DNA from: Panopea generosa
Lineage: Eukaryota; Mollusca; Bivalvia; Adapedonta; Hiatellidae
DNA: 64,000 bases
Direction of reading: 5' to 3'
NCBI GenBank assembly: GCA_029582155.1
Contig: CM055908.1
Location: forward strand, 19,073,406-19,137,405
The translations under genes and the position numbers were made by a program. Of this stretch, positions 9,774-20,100 are shown piece by piece (the first letter of the stretch is position 1; every line of letters begins with the position of its first letter). The notes beneath the pieces were generated by a model. It ran no database searches. It was not told where the DNA came from and saw only the letters and a list, made by a program, of their open reading frames with translations.

Positions 9774-10710
9774 CAAGAAATGTCACTTGTAAGTGTCACA
9801 TGCCCCCCCCCCCCCAATGGTCTGTGAAAATAACATAAAAAATATGTTATAATAGGTAGCGATGTATCCATGAAAATCAAGAGTAATGAAATGACGTTTC
9901 AGACATGCAATTCCACGTTTTTTTACATTAAAGCGTTACCTTCACCTTTGTGTAACCTTGACCTTGACAACTGTCTTTGTGTTTCTACAGGTAAATGCAG
10001 GTGACACATCATCATGACATGCTGGTCACTTGTGCATGGCTTTACGTTAACGCCCTTCCGACTGTCCAAGACAACTGAACCGTGTGTAAGGACAAGTAAA
10101 ATATAATGCTGCCAGCCAGACTGAAAACACTGCATCTCTTTTTCGTCAATCCCCTGTTTTTAAACATTGATTAAACTGTTTATTTAGTTTATTTATTTTC
10201 ATAAGACTTGTACCATAATTCTAGAATAAAGAAGGACAAGTTGTTTTTTCTCAAGACACTCAGATTTTAGAAAAACTTGTCCGAATGGACAAGTGATGTA
10301 AAAAATTAATGTAATTGCCTGACTTGTGTCAAGCTATTTTAAAATCCCTCCATGTAAGACAAAGTTACAGACCAGTTATGAAATATAAACAAACTATAAA
10401 TGTAAAGTTCTGGGTCTTAACGTGACACGTCGTTATGTCATGTTGATCAATTGATAAAGTGAGCCAAGTGTTTTTGAAATCCATCCATGTATAATAAAGT
10501 TACAGGACAGACTTGAAATCTCAAAGTGTTGTCATACAAACTCAAAGTGTGACCTTGACCTTTGAGGTACTGGTGTGGGTCTTACTCGCGACACATCGTC
10601 ATGTTATGTTGGTCATTTGTAGAAAGTATTAACAAAATCCATCTGTGCATGACAAAAAAAAAGTTACAGCCGGACACGAAATACAAATACCGGACAAACG
10701 TAAGGACGAA
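9774..10710 (-). repeat. Dispersed repeat 'G', inverted copy
   Basis: The reverse complement shows the same word order as 1361-2330: TGACCTTGACCT cores (10550-10561 and a variant near 9957), 'aagttacag.acag', 'catgttgatcaattg' and 'cgtcatgt', and the terminal 'ataaacaagaaatgtcact' plus C-run at the left end. The units are degenerate and about 140-170 bp long. Open frames 9923-10135 and 10562-10840 fall inside the repeat. Confidence 0.7.
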
Positions 10711-10751
10711 CGCTGCGATTACTATATGCCACCCCATTTTTGTGTGTGTGT

Positions 10752-10772
10752 GGGGGGGGGGGGGGGGGGGGG
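10752..10772 (+). repeat. Poly-G run (21) followed by GA-rich tract
   Basis: An uninterrupted run of 21 G preceded by (TG)n and followed by GAGAGA. Length is likely unstable or mis-sequenced. Confidence 0.9.
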
Positions 10773-10859
10773 AGAGAGAGGGAGGGCATAAAAACATATT
10801 TAATATTGATACAAAGAAGTTACAGAACAAATGTTTTTAAACCACTCTTTAATTAATAT

Positions 10860-11180
10860 AAACAGTCATTTTTTCTCAAAGAGTGAACATTTGTTGAGAC
10901 TGCAGTGTACGCCTTTAAGATTAATGCATAAAATATACGTCCATCAATTTTTTGAGTGATCAAAATAAAAAAAAATATCATGTGCATCTGGTTACTAAAC
11001 CAGTCCTACTCTGTTTGAAATGAACAATGATATATTATCATATATATATTTTCAAAATACCAGTTGTACATCATACTATCAATTGGTCAATGAAAGTAAA
11101 CAAACAATTATTTAAAATATTGTTTTTTGATAAAATTATCTTGTTTTAGTTAACTTATTTATTTTATATTTTACAACTTA
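10860..11180. other. AT-rich spacer, nothing recognised
   Basis: No feature was recognised before the mariner end. Confidence 0.3.
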
Positions 11181-11263
11181 TACGAGGTATGTCCCAAAAG
11201 TTATAGGACGGCCCTATCCTTTTTGTATTTAGGGCGTTGCATGCAAACCAATGGTGTCAATGG

Positions 11264-11541
11264 ACACAGGGGTACCGAGCCTAGCAAGAATTAACCCCCC
11301 CCCCCCCCCCCATTAAAAAAATCCCCCAAAAAATTCTATATGCCCAACAATTGAAAACAAAATAATAATAATAAAAACATTTACGAATATATAAATATGG
11401 AATATATACGTAAAAAAAATTTTTTTATTATTTTTTTTTCAATTGTTGGGCATATAGAGTTTTTTTGGGGGATTTTTTTTAGTGGGGTTGGGAAGCGTGT
11501 GGGGGGAGGGGGTTAATTCCTGCTAGGCTCCGTAACCCTGT
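11264..11541. mobile_element. Palindromic hAT-like MITE inside the mariner
   Basis: The two arms are inverted copies over most of their length: left 'gagcctagcaagaattaacc', then 'aaaatcccccaaaaaattct', then 'atatgcccaacaattgaaaa'; the right arm reads the same on the opposite strand. The arms meet in an AT-rich centre near 11390-11420. The element is flanked by GTCAATGG at 11256-11263 and 11542-11549. An 8-bp target duplication with CAGGG-like ends fits the hAT superfamily. The duplication could be as short as 6 bp if the ends are taken as ACACAGGG. Confidence 0.8.
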
Positions 11542-11804
11542 GTCAATGGATACATCGACACATCTTCTTTTGTCACACAATATCAAATCAACATTCAGTC
11601 ATCAATAAGTTCATGCAAACGGCACCATAGTAACGCGAGTTTAGAAGTACGGGGGAATTTGAAATAAGACGCCATTTAAAAATACATTGCCTTGGAAAGC
11701 AGACAACTTTCTCAATATTGTGCAAAAATGTTATGAAATAACAGTCACTGTTATTTCAGATCATGTGCGAAAGTCGTTTTAAAATTCGACGTTATCAATA
11801 AACC

Positions 11805-12230
11805 ATAAAAGCAACACATCCACGTTTGAACTTTAAAAACAAAATTGAGTTATGAGCACATTTCCCATACAAACATAGGATCAATTAGCTGTATATGAGC
11901 ATATAAACACGATCCCGAACACTTTCGAATTATAAAAAATGATGCTCAAATTATAATGCGTGATTAACGCTTTATAAAACAAGCGTGTAACTCACCTGAG
12001 TCAAAGACAATGACTTTCAAGGCAGGCAAATTACACTACGCACTAAAACATAAAGTTTTTTTAATACGACTTGCATAATTCAATTTGAAGCCAAAGTGGA
12101 ATCCTCGGCGATTTAAAAATAATTAATAAAGCGTTAGTCACGCACGCTGACCATATATAAATGTATGGGAAATTTGCTCACAACTCAATTGAAAAACTTT
12201 TTAAAAAAGTTTAAACGTGGATGTGTTGCT
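11805..12230. repeat. Second fold-back within the mariner
   Basis: 'aaagcaacacatccacgttt' followed by 'attgagttatgagcacattt' and 'cccatac' at 11808-11870 recurs inverted at about 12160-12228. The arms are roughly 70 bp with mismatches, separated by about 290 bp. A further inverted word ('cgtgattaacgctttat') occurs inside at about 11958 and 12128. It may be another MITE; no target duplication was identified. Confidence 0.55.
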
Positions 12231-12309
12231 TTAAAATATCGTGCGCACTTTTGAATTAACAAGTGCGAATTTGAACAGTAAAAAAGCCTGGGCAACGTCA
12301 CGCCTAGAG

Positions 12310-12500
12310 TGTGGTAAAATTTTGTTTTGGGTGTAATATGACCCCATAGGATACTCTGAAGTTTATTTCACACAACTCTTTAACAGAAAGCTTATCATTG
12401 AGTCTTATAATTGGTGGTACAAACAGGTTTCCAATGGTGAGACGAAAGAAACTGACCATCAACGATCTGGACGACCGAATTGTTTTGCACAGCGGTTCAT
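12310..12500 (+). pseudogene. mariner transposase N-terminal relic
   Basis: Around 12402-12479 one plus-strand frame gives 'SYNWWYKQVSNGETKE' followed by 'TDHQRSGRP'. This matches the end of the mariner DNA-binding domain (usually ..YRWYKRFKEG.. and ..DEPRSGRP). Just upstream 'VKFCFGCNM' is seen in another frame, so at least one frameshift is present. The DDD catalytic half is not visible before the right terminal repeat. The minus-strand open frame at 12304-12645 is a shadow. Confidence 0.55.
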
Positions 12501-12749
12501 ACTTTGAAAAAAGATTGACTTTCATTTCAATGTAAGCTTGACGTCGCACAAATAACGTCCAAACTCCCCCGTACTTTGTTTCATTTACATTTTGTCTTGA
12601 CAAAATTAATGTTAAATGGTGTTGTACGATATCGAAATCGTGCATGCTTAAAGTTTACATTATTCTTGCCAAGTTTTGTTTGGATTGAAACACTAAAAGG
12701 CATATTTCTAAATGCGTCCTATTACTTTTGGGACATACCTCGTACAAAT

Positions 12750-13364
12750 ATTGAAGTTGTCCTGGGAAGAACCAACTGGGATTAAACATCTTGCTCAAGG
12801 ACATCACACATATATACAACTTGGGGGTCCACGGCCCTCCAATCCTGGGTTAGATGGATCATGCGCTCCTCATTTAATATTAAGAGAAATCATAGCTTAC
12901 CAGGGTTCTAGTGACACTAATTTTGTTTTAGTCGGGTCATAATTATTTATATCAGACTGGTTGTGTAAAAACTTCTGGCAACTTTTACAAATCACAAATG
13001 TCAAAGTCTTCCTTTGTAGAACCAGTATGAAGCAAAACGTTGCATTGAAGTATTTTGCTCAAAGACAATCGACATGATCATGGTGCAGTGATGAGACTGA
13101 GATTTGACTGTGAGTTTTTCTATACACATGTTATTATTGTCACCCAGTGTTGCTTATTCATATTTTATAGTTCCGGCATTTTATGGTTCAAGGGAGACAA
13201 CACTGTCTTAACCTATAATTATCTCCTCATTTTATACATGAAATTCATACAGGTACATCCTTACTGTAATGTATTGGAAAACAATTAATTACTTGTATAG
13301 TACAGAAATAGAAAACCCAAACTGGTTTATTGTACATGTTGTTTTGTTTTGTATATATGTGAAC
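12750..13364. other. Intergenic, nothing firm recognised
   Basis: Short open frames at 12712-12942 and 13055-13288 lack family signatures. Confidence 0.3.
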
Positions 13365-13510
13365 TGAGTTAGCTTGGAAATGACATATTGGCAAGTGAGC
13401 GATGTGTAACATACTCTAGTGTGTCAGAATACTGTCTCAAGTAGACACCGTCGCGATATGACTTAAAATTGTTGAAAGCGACGCTAAACACCATACAACA
13501 ACAACATCTT
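13365..13510 (+). mobile_element. SINE 3' half
   Basis: 'tagtgtgtcagaatactg', 'gtagacaccgtcgcgatatg' and 'ttgaaagcgacgctaaacac' followed by 'catacaacaacaac' have the body and tail arrangement of a common mollusc tRNA-SINE type. The family assignment is from recall; no second copy exists in this window. The tRNA-like head is absent. Confidence 0.5.
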
Positions 13511-14585
13511 TTTCTAGACATAGACAAAGGCACTTGAATCCATCCAAATAGTATAATCATATACTCCAGGCATTTATTATAAAGCTGCAAAGTTTTATAT
13601 TTATTGGTCGAATATCCTGGTAAGATCTGTGACATTATTTTTATTTATTTCAAAATGCTGCGTTAATAGTGAAATACAGTAACTTGTATTGTGAAGTATT
13701 GTGTAATGTTCTTTTTGTTTTAATGTGTGTCTGAATGTTTTATTATATATTACAGGCTCTTTGACCATGAGTATCCTGTAAATTACTCTGCAAATATTAA
13801 AAAAAACATGGAATACTTATTATTCATACTTTCCAACCCCGGCTACATTATTAACTACATATATTTCACGTATTTGATAAATTCACTGATATATATATAT
13901 ATATTATTTTGTGTGGGTGTATGTGTTGTATATGATGTATATATATTTATAATAAATGTATAATTTCTAATTAATATAATAATTAAATAAATAAAAGTAT
14001 GCCTTATAGTACAGTTTAACCACAAATAATAATAATCCAATATTACCACACACTACCAGTAGTTACAAACAAATAACATCATAATTATTTGATTGTGACA
14101 TCTGATCTTGGTGTGAAACATTATGAAGTTCATGCATTAATCTATGTGGTTCAAAAACTCTGTTTGGTACGAAATTTTAGTGGTACAAAACCTAGGTGTA
14201 ATTCGTCTGTGATATTTTATAAAAACTGTTTCACGGAAGTGCAGTAATTTTTTTATACCCACCAAAATGATTATAAAACTGTTCATACCATAACAGTTAA
14301 GCAGATGTTATTTCTGCAGAAATGGCACGGTCTTGGCGGGTGAAAGCTGTGATATTTTTGAAAATAGAAAAAAACAAACAAAATAGAAACCTTCTTTCAC
14401 AAGAAATACAGATCTATCTATCCTACCATTCATCGTAATGTTATAGTCTAGGATGCACATTGATTTTTTTTATCCTCAGGTTTAAAATACCTGCGACGTT
14501 TGTTGTTGTTTTGTGTATAAAATGTATGATTTTGCTCAGCTTCGCTATCGTTTGCAATCGGCCACTTGCAATCCAAGAAGCTTGG
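13511..14585. other. AT-rich intergenic with (TA)n tracts
   Basis: 13870-13970 is nearly pure A/T with short TA repeats. Open frames 13727-13963 (+) and 13855-14049 (-) are products of base composition. No gene was recognised. Confidence 0.4.
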
Positions 14586-14601
14586 AAGCCTACTGAATTG
14601 A

Positions 14602-15107
14602 AACAAGGACAAAGCACAGATCCTGGTTGATCAATTCAAGTCCGTCTTCACTAAATATACTGGCGACTCCATACTCCCTGACACAAAGAAGAGAGCCAAA
14701 CATCCAATATCTCCACTCACAGTTACAACCAAGGGTGTCAAGAAGCTTCTCCTGAAGATTAACACATCGAAAACACAGGGACCAGACACGATTGCCAGCA
14801 TCATGTTAAAGACATGCGCCTATCAACTAGCACCTGCCCTAAGGACCATATTCCAACTCTCCATCAACACTGGTAAACTCTCATCCGACTGGCTCAACGC
14901 AAATGTGGCACCAATATACAAGAAAGGCGAAGTTCACCTCCCTGTTAAATACAGACCCGTTTCTCTGACATGTGCATCATGTAAACTACTATAACACATA
15001 ATCTGCAAACATATTATAGATCATCTTGAAAAAAATAAAATCCTTACAACATTAAAACATGGCTTTAGACCAGGTTTCTCTTGTGAAACAACTCTTGACA
15101 ACCGATC
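14602..15107 (+). pseudogene. Non-LTR retrotransposon reverse-transcriptase fragment
   Basis: One frame reads DQFKSVFTKY, then GVKKLLLKINTSKTQGPD, then SSDWLNANVAPIYKKG, YRPVSLTCASCKLL, and after an in-frame TAA (14992-14994), HIICKHIIDHLEKNKIL and LKHGFRPGFSCETTL. These are motifs 0 to 2a of the LINE reverse transcriptase domain (N..K..GPD, W..A...PI.KKG, YRPISLT, HGFR...SCET). A TGA lies just upstream at 14599-14601. The catalytic YADD region is absent: the fragment stops where the 21-bp minisatellite begins. LINE clade is not resolvable; it is CR1/L2/Jockey-like. Confidence 0.85.
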
Positions 15108-16470
15108 ATGACCATGACCATCACTACTGACAGTACTACCATCACCACTGCCAGTACTACCGTCACCGTCACCACTGCCAGTACTACCGCCACGGCTGCC
15201 AGTACTACCGTCACCGCTGTCAGTACTACCGTCTACACTGCCAGTGCTACCGTCACCACTGCCAGTACTACCGTCACCGTCACCACTGCCAGTACTACCG
15301 TCACCACTACCAGTCACCACTGCCAAAACTACCGTCACCACTGTCAGTACTACCATCACCACTGCCAGTACTACCGTCACCGTCACCACTGCCAGTACTA
15401 CCGTCACCACTACCAGTCACCACTGCCAGTACAATCGTCACCACTACCAGTCACCACTGCCAGTACTACCGTCACCACTGTCAGTACTACCGTCACCACT
15501 GCCAGTACTACCGTCACCGTCACCATTGCCAGTTCTACCGTCACCACTACAAATCACAACTGCCAGTACTACCGTCACCACTGCCAGTACTACCGTCACC
15601 GCTTCCAGTACTACATCCACGGCTGCCAGTACTACCGTCACCGTTTTCAGTACTACCGTCTACACTGCCAGTGCTACCGTCACCTCTGCCAGTGCTACCG
15701 TCACATCTGCCTGTGCTACCACCAATACTACCGCCACCACTACCAGTATTATTATCACCACCACCAATACTACCGTCACCACTACAGTTTTATCATCACC
15801 ACCACCAGTATTATCATCACCAGTACCGGTACTACCGTCACCACTACAAGTATTATCATCACCACTACCAATACTATCATCACCATTACCAGTATTATCG
15901 TTACCACTACCAGTACTACCATCACCACTACCAGTATTATCATCACCACTACCAGTACAACCGTCACCACTACCAGTGTTATCATCACCACTACCAATAT
16001 TATCATCACCACTACCAGTACAACCGTCACCACTACCAGTGTTATCATCACCACTACCAATATTATCATCACCACTACCAGTATTATCGTCACCACTACC
16101 AGTATTATCATCACCACTACCAGTACTACTGTCACCACTAACAGTATTATTAACACCACTACATTACTACCGTCCCATTACCAGTATTATTTTCACCATA
16201 ATTAGTACTACCGCCACCCTACCAGTACTACCGTCACCACTACCAGTACTATCGTCACCACTACCAATACTACCATCATCACTACCAATACTGCTGTCAC
16301 TACTGCCAGTACTACTGTCACCATTACCGATGCTACCGTCACTACTACTAGTACTAACGTCACCACTACTAGTACTACCGTCACCATTACGAGTACTGCC
16401 GTCATCACTACCAGTACTAACGTCATCACTACTTGTACTACCGTCACCGCTGCCAGTACTTGTGGTTCTC
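15108..16470. repeat. 21-bp minisatellite, about 65 units
   Basis: The basic unit is 'ccgtcaccactgccagtact' plus one base (21 bp), with frequent 6-bp 'ccgtca' insertions in the left part. In the right part a variant with 'attatcatcaccactacca' takes over. A 63-bp trimer is repeated exactly at about 15952-16077. Because 21 is a multiple of three, several frames on both strands stay open for 65-419 residues of Thr/Ser/Pro/Val-rich or His/Tyr-rich repeats. These are not considered genes. Confidence 0.95.
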
Positions 16471-16479
16471 AACAACCAG

Positions 16480-16960
16480 TCAGCCAAATTTGTTCATATT
16501 TGATATAGATTATCCCAATGAGAATCGGTTTAAAGTTTGTACAAATCAAGGGGTCCTGTAAGGGGGCTTTGAGTTTTATATAGGAATACTATTAGGAAAT
16601 GGAAAATTCTTTTTTTTTATTCATTTATGACTTTTTTTATTCAGCTTAAGTTTTGAAGCATGTTCTAGTTATAAGAAATAAGATTTTGTTTGCTACGAAG
16701 GATTGACCTTCTAAAAGGGGCCAGGTGGGGTCACAAAATTGTTACAATTGAACATTGTGATTAATCTTATTCTCAACAACTAGTCAGTCAAATTTGTTCA
16801 TATTTGATATAAATTATACCTATGATTAAGAGTTCTAAGTTTGTACAAATCAATGGGCACTGAGATGTATAGAGGCCCTGTAAGAGGTATTTGAGTTTTA
16901 CATAGGATTACTACGGGAAAATGGAAAATTCTCATTTTTCTTCCATTTGTGTAAATATGT
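16480..16960 (+). repeat. Dispersed repeat 'C', two tandem copies
   Basis: Two units, starting near 16490 and 16785, share 'caaatttgttcatatttgat', 'gtttgtacaaatcaa.ggg', 'ctgtaag.gg.tttgagtttta' and 'aaatggaaaattct'. The order matches the copies at 361-850 and 2560-3260. Confidence 0.7.
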
Positions 16961-17058
16961 GGTCCAATTTGAGATCTAAAGCATTGTATAGTAACAATAA
17001 ATTTGATTTTGTTAAAAAAAGAGGATTGTATTTCCATAAGGGGCCTGCAGGGGGTGAG

Positions 17059-17097
17059 TCTTCTTCTTCTTCTTCTTCTTCTTCTTCTTCTTCTTCT
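17059..17097 (+). repeat. (TTC)n microsatellite, about 13 units
   Basis: Uninterrupted TTC triplets. They produce a serine run in one frame (16921-17118), which is not a gene. Confidence 0.95.
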
Positions 17098-17199
17098 GTA
17101 TATCGAGTTGTGCAGTAGTTAACTGTAACAGTTGGTGATTATAATGGTTTTAAACAAAATACAGCTTATTTGTTCAGCAGTTTAAATGCAAATTAACGC

Positions 17200-20100
17200 T
17201 TTATATATTTGATATATAATACCCGTCTGTACATTATATAGTCGATATATAATACATGTCGACATTATATAGTTGATTTATAATAGACGTCTGTACTTTA
17301 TATAGTTGATTTATAATACACATCTGTACTTTATATAGTTGATAATAATTATATAATAGACATCTTTACTTTATATAGTTGATACAATTTTTTTATAATA
17401 CACGTCTGTTCATTATATAGTTGATTTATAATGGAAGTCTGTACTTTATATAGTTGATTTATAATAGACGTCTGTACTTTATATAGTTGATATGTAATAC
17501 AAGTCTGTACATTATATAGCTTATATAATACACGTCTGTACATTTTATAGTTGATATATAATGCACGTCTATACTTTATATATCAGATACATAATACACG
17601 TATGTACATTATAAAGATGATATATAATACAAGTCTGTACATTATATAGCTGATATATAATACACGTCTGTATTTTATATAGCTGATATATAATACACGT
17701 CTGTACTTTATATAGCTGATATATAATACACGTCTATACTTTATATAGCTGATATATAATACACGTCTATACTTTATATAGCTGATATGTAATACACGTC
17801 TGTACTTCATATAGCTGATATATAATACCCGTCTGTACATTATATAGTTGATATATAATACCCGTCTGTACATTATATAGTTGATATATAATACCAATCT
17901 GTACTTTATATAGTTGATATATAATAGCCGTCTGTACTTTATATAGTTGATAAATAATACCAATCTGTACTTTATATAGTTGATATATAATACCCGTCAG
18001 TACGTTATATAGTTGATATAAAATACACGTCTGTACTTTATATATTTGATTTATAATACCCGTCTGCATTTTATACATCTGATATACTTTATACATATGA
18101 TACATAATACACATCTGTACTTTATATAGTTGATATATAATACACGTATCAACTTTATATAGTTAAATTATGATAAACGTCTGTACTTTATATAGCTGAT
18201 ATATGATACCCGTCTCTACTTTATATTGTTGATATATAATACACGTCTGTACTTTACATAGTTCATATATAATACACGTCTGTACATTATATAGTTGATA
18301 TATGATACCCATCTGTACTTTATATATCTGATATATGATATCCGTCTCTACTTTATATAGTTGATATATAATACGTCTGTACTTTATATATTTGATTTAT
18401 AATACCCGTCTGCATTTATACATCTGATATACTTTATACATGTGATATATAATACACGTCTGTACTTTATATAGTTAATATATAATACCCGTCTGTACTT
18501 TATATAGCTGATATATAATACCTGTCTGTACTTCATTTAGTTGATATATAATACCCGTCTGTACTTCATATAGTTGATATATAATAGCCGTCTTTGCTTC
18601 ATATAGTTGATATATATTAGCCGTCTTTGCTTCATAAAGTTGATATATAATAGCCGTCTTTGCTTCATATAGTTGATATATAATAGCCGTCTTTGCTTCA
18701 TATAGTTAATATATAATAGCCGTCTTTGCTTCATATAGTTGATATTTAATACCCGTCTGTACTTCATATAGTTGATATATAATAGCCGTCCTTGCTTCAT
18801 ATAGTTGATATATAATACCCGTCTTTACTTCATATAGTTGATATATAATAGCCGTCTTTGCTTCATTTAGTTGATATATAACAGCCGTCTGAACTTTATA
18901 TAGCTGATATATAATACCTGTCTGTACTTCATTTAGTTGATATTATACCCGTCTGTACTTCATATAGTTGATATATAATAGCCGTCTTTACTTTATATAG
19001 TTGATATATAATAGCCGTCTTTGCTTCATATAGTTGATATATAATAGCCGTCTTTGCTTCATTTAGTTGATATATAATAGCCGTCTTTGCTTCATATAGT
19101 TAATATATAATAGCCATCTTTGCTTCATATAGTTGATATGTAATACCCGTCTGTACTTCATATAGTTGATATATAATAGCCGTCTGTACTTTATATAGTT
19201 GGTATATAATACCAGTCTGTACTTTATATAGTTGAAATATGATACCCGTTTGTACTTTATATAGTTGATTTATAATACCCGTCTGTACATTATATAATTG
19301 ATATATAATACCTGTCTGTACTATATATAGTTGATATATGATACCCGTCTGTATATTATAAAGTTGATATATAATACCCGTCTGTACTTTATATAGTTGA
19401 TATATAATACCCGTCTGTACTTTATATATCTGATATATGATACTCGTCTGTACTTTATATAGTTGAAATATGATACCCGTCTGTACTTTATACATCTGAT
19501 ATATGATACCCGTCTGTACCTTATATAGATGAAATATGATACTCGTCTGTAGTTTATACATCTGATATATGATACTCGTCTGTACTTTATATAGTTTCTA
19601 TATGATTCCCGTCTGTACTTTATATAGTTGATATATGATACCCGTCTGTACTTTATATAGTTGCTTTGTTGCTTTATAATACCCGTCTGTACTTTATATA
19701 TTTGATATATATTACTCGTCTGTACTTTATTAAGTTGAAATATGATACCCGTCTGTACTTATACATCTGATATATGATACCCGTCTGTACTTCATACATC
19801 TGATATATAATACACGTCTGTACTTTATATAGTACATATATAATACACGTCTGTACTTTATATAGTTGAAATATGATACCCGTCTGTACTGTATACATCT
19901 GATATATAATACACGTATGTACTTTATATAGTTGATATATAATGCATGTCTGTACTTTACACAGTTACTATATGATACCCGTCTGTACTTTATAAATCTG
20001 ATATATGATACCCGTCTGTACTTTATAAATCTGATATATGATACCCGTCTGTACTTTATATAGTTGATGTATAATAACCGTCTTTGCTTCATATAGTTAA

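Larger units (their letters stand above)
11183..12742 (+). mobile_element. mariner-type DNA transposon, disrupted, 1.56 kb
   Basis: The left end CGAGGTATGTCCCAAAAGTT (11183) and right end (to 12742) are inverted repeats of about 29 bp with one mismatch, flanked by TA on both sides (11181-11182, 12743-12744). The CGAGG...TCCCAAAAGT form is typical of mariner ends. The inside holds a palindromic MITE (11264-11541), a second fold-back (about 11805-12230) and a short relic of mariner transposase near the right end. Most of the transposase is gone. Confidence 0.85.

Noticed and set aside
12304..12645. 113-residue minus-strand open frame inside the mariner
   Set aside because: The mariner transposase relic (WYK...SGRP) is readable on the plus strand of the same region; the minus frame is a shadow.
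15108..16503. Open frames of 365, 419 and 156 residues (+) and about 125 residues (-), Thr/Ser/Pro-rich, mucin-like
   Set aside because: All lie in a 21-bp minisatellite whose unit is a multiple of three, so several frames on both strands stay open. The frames start and stop with the array and show no signal peptide or unique domain.
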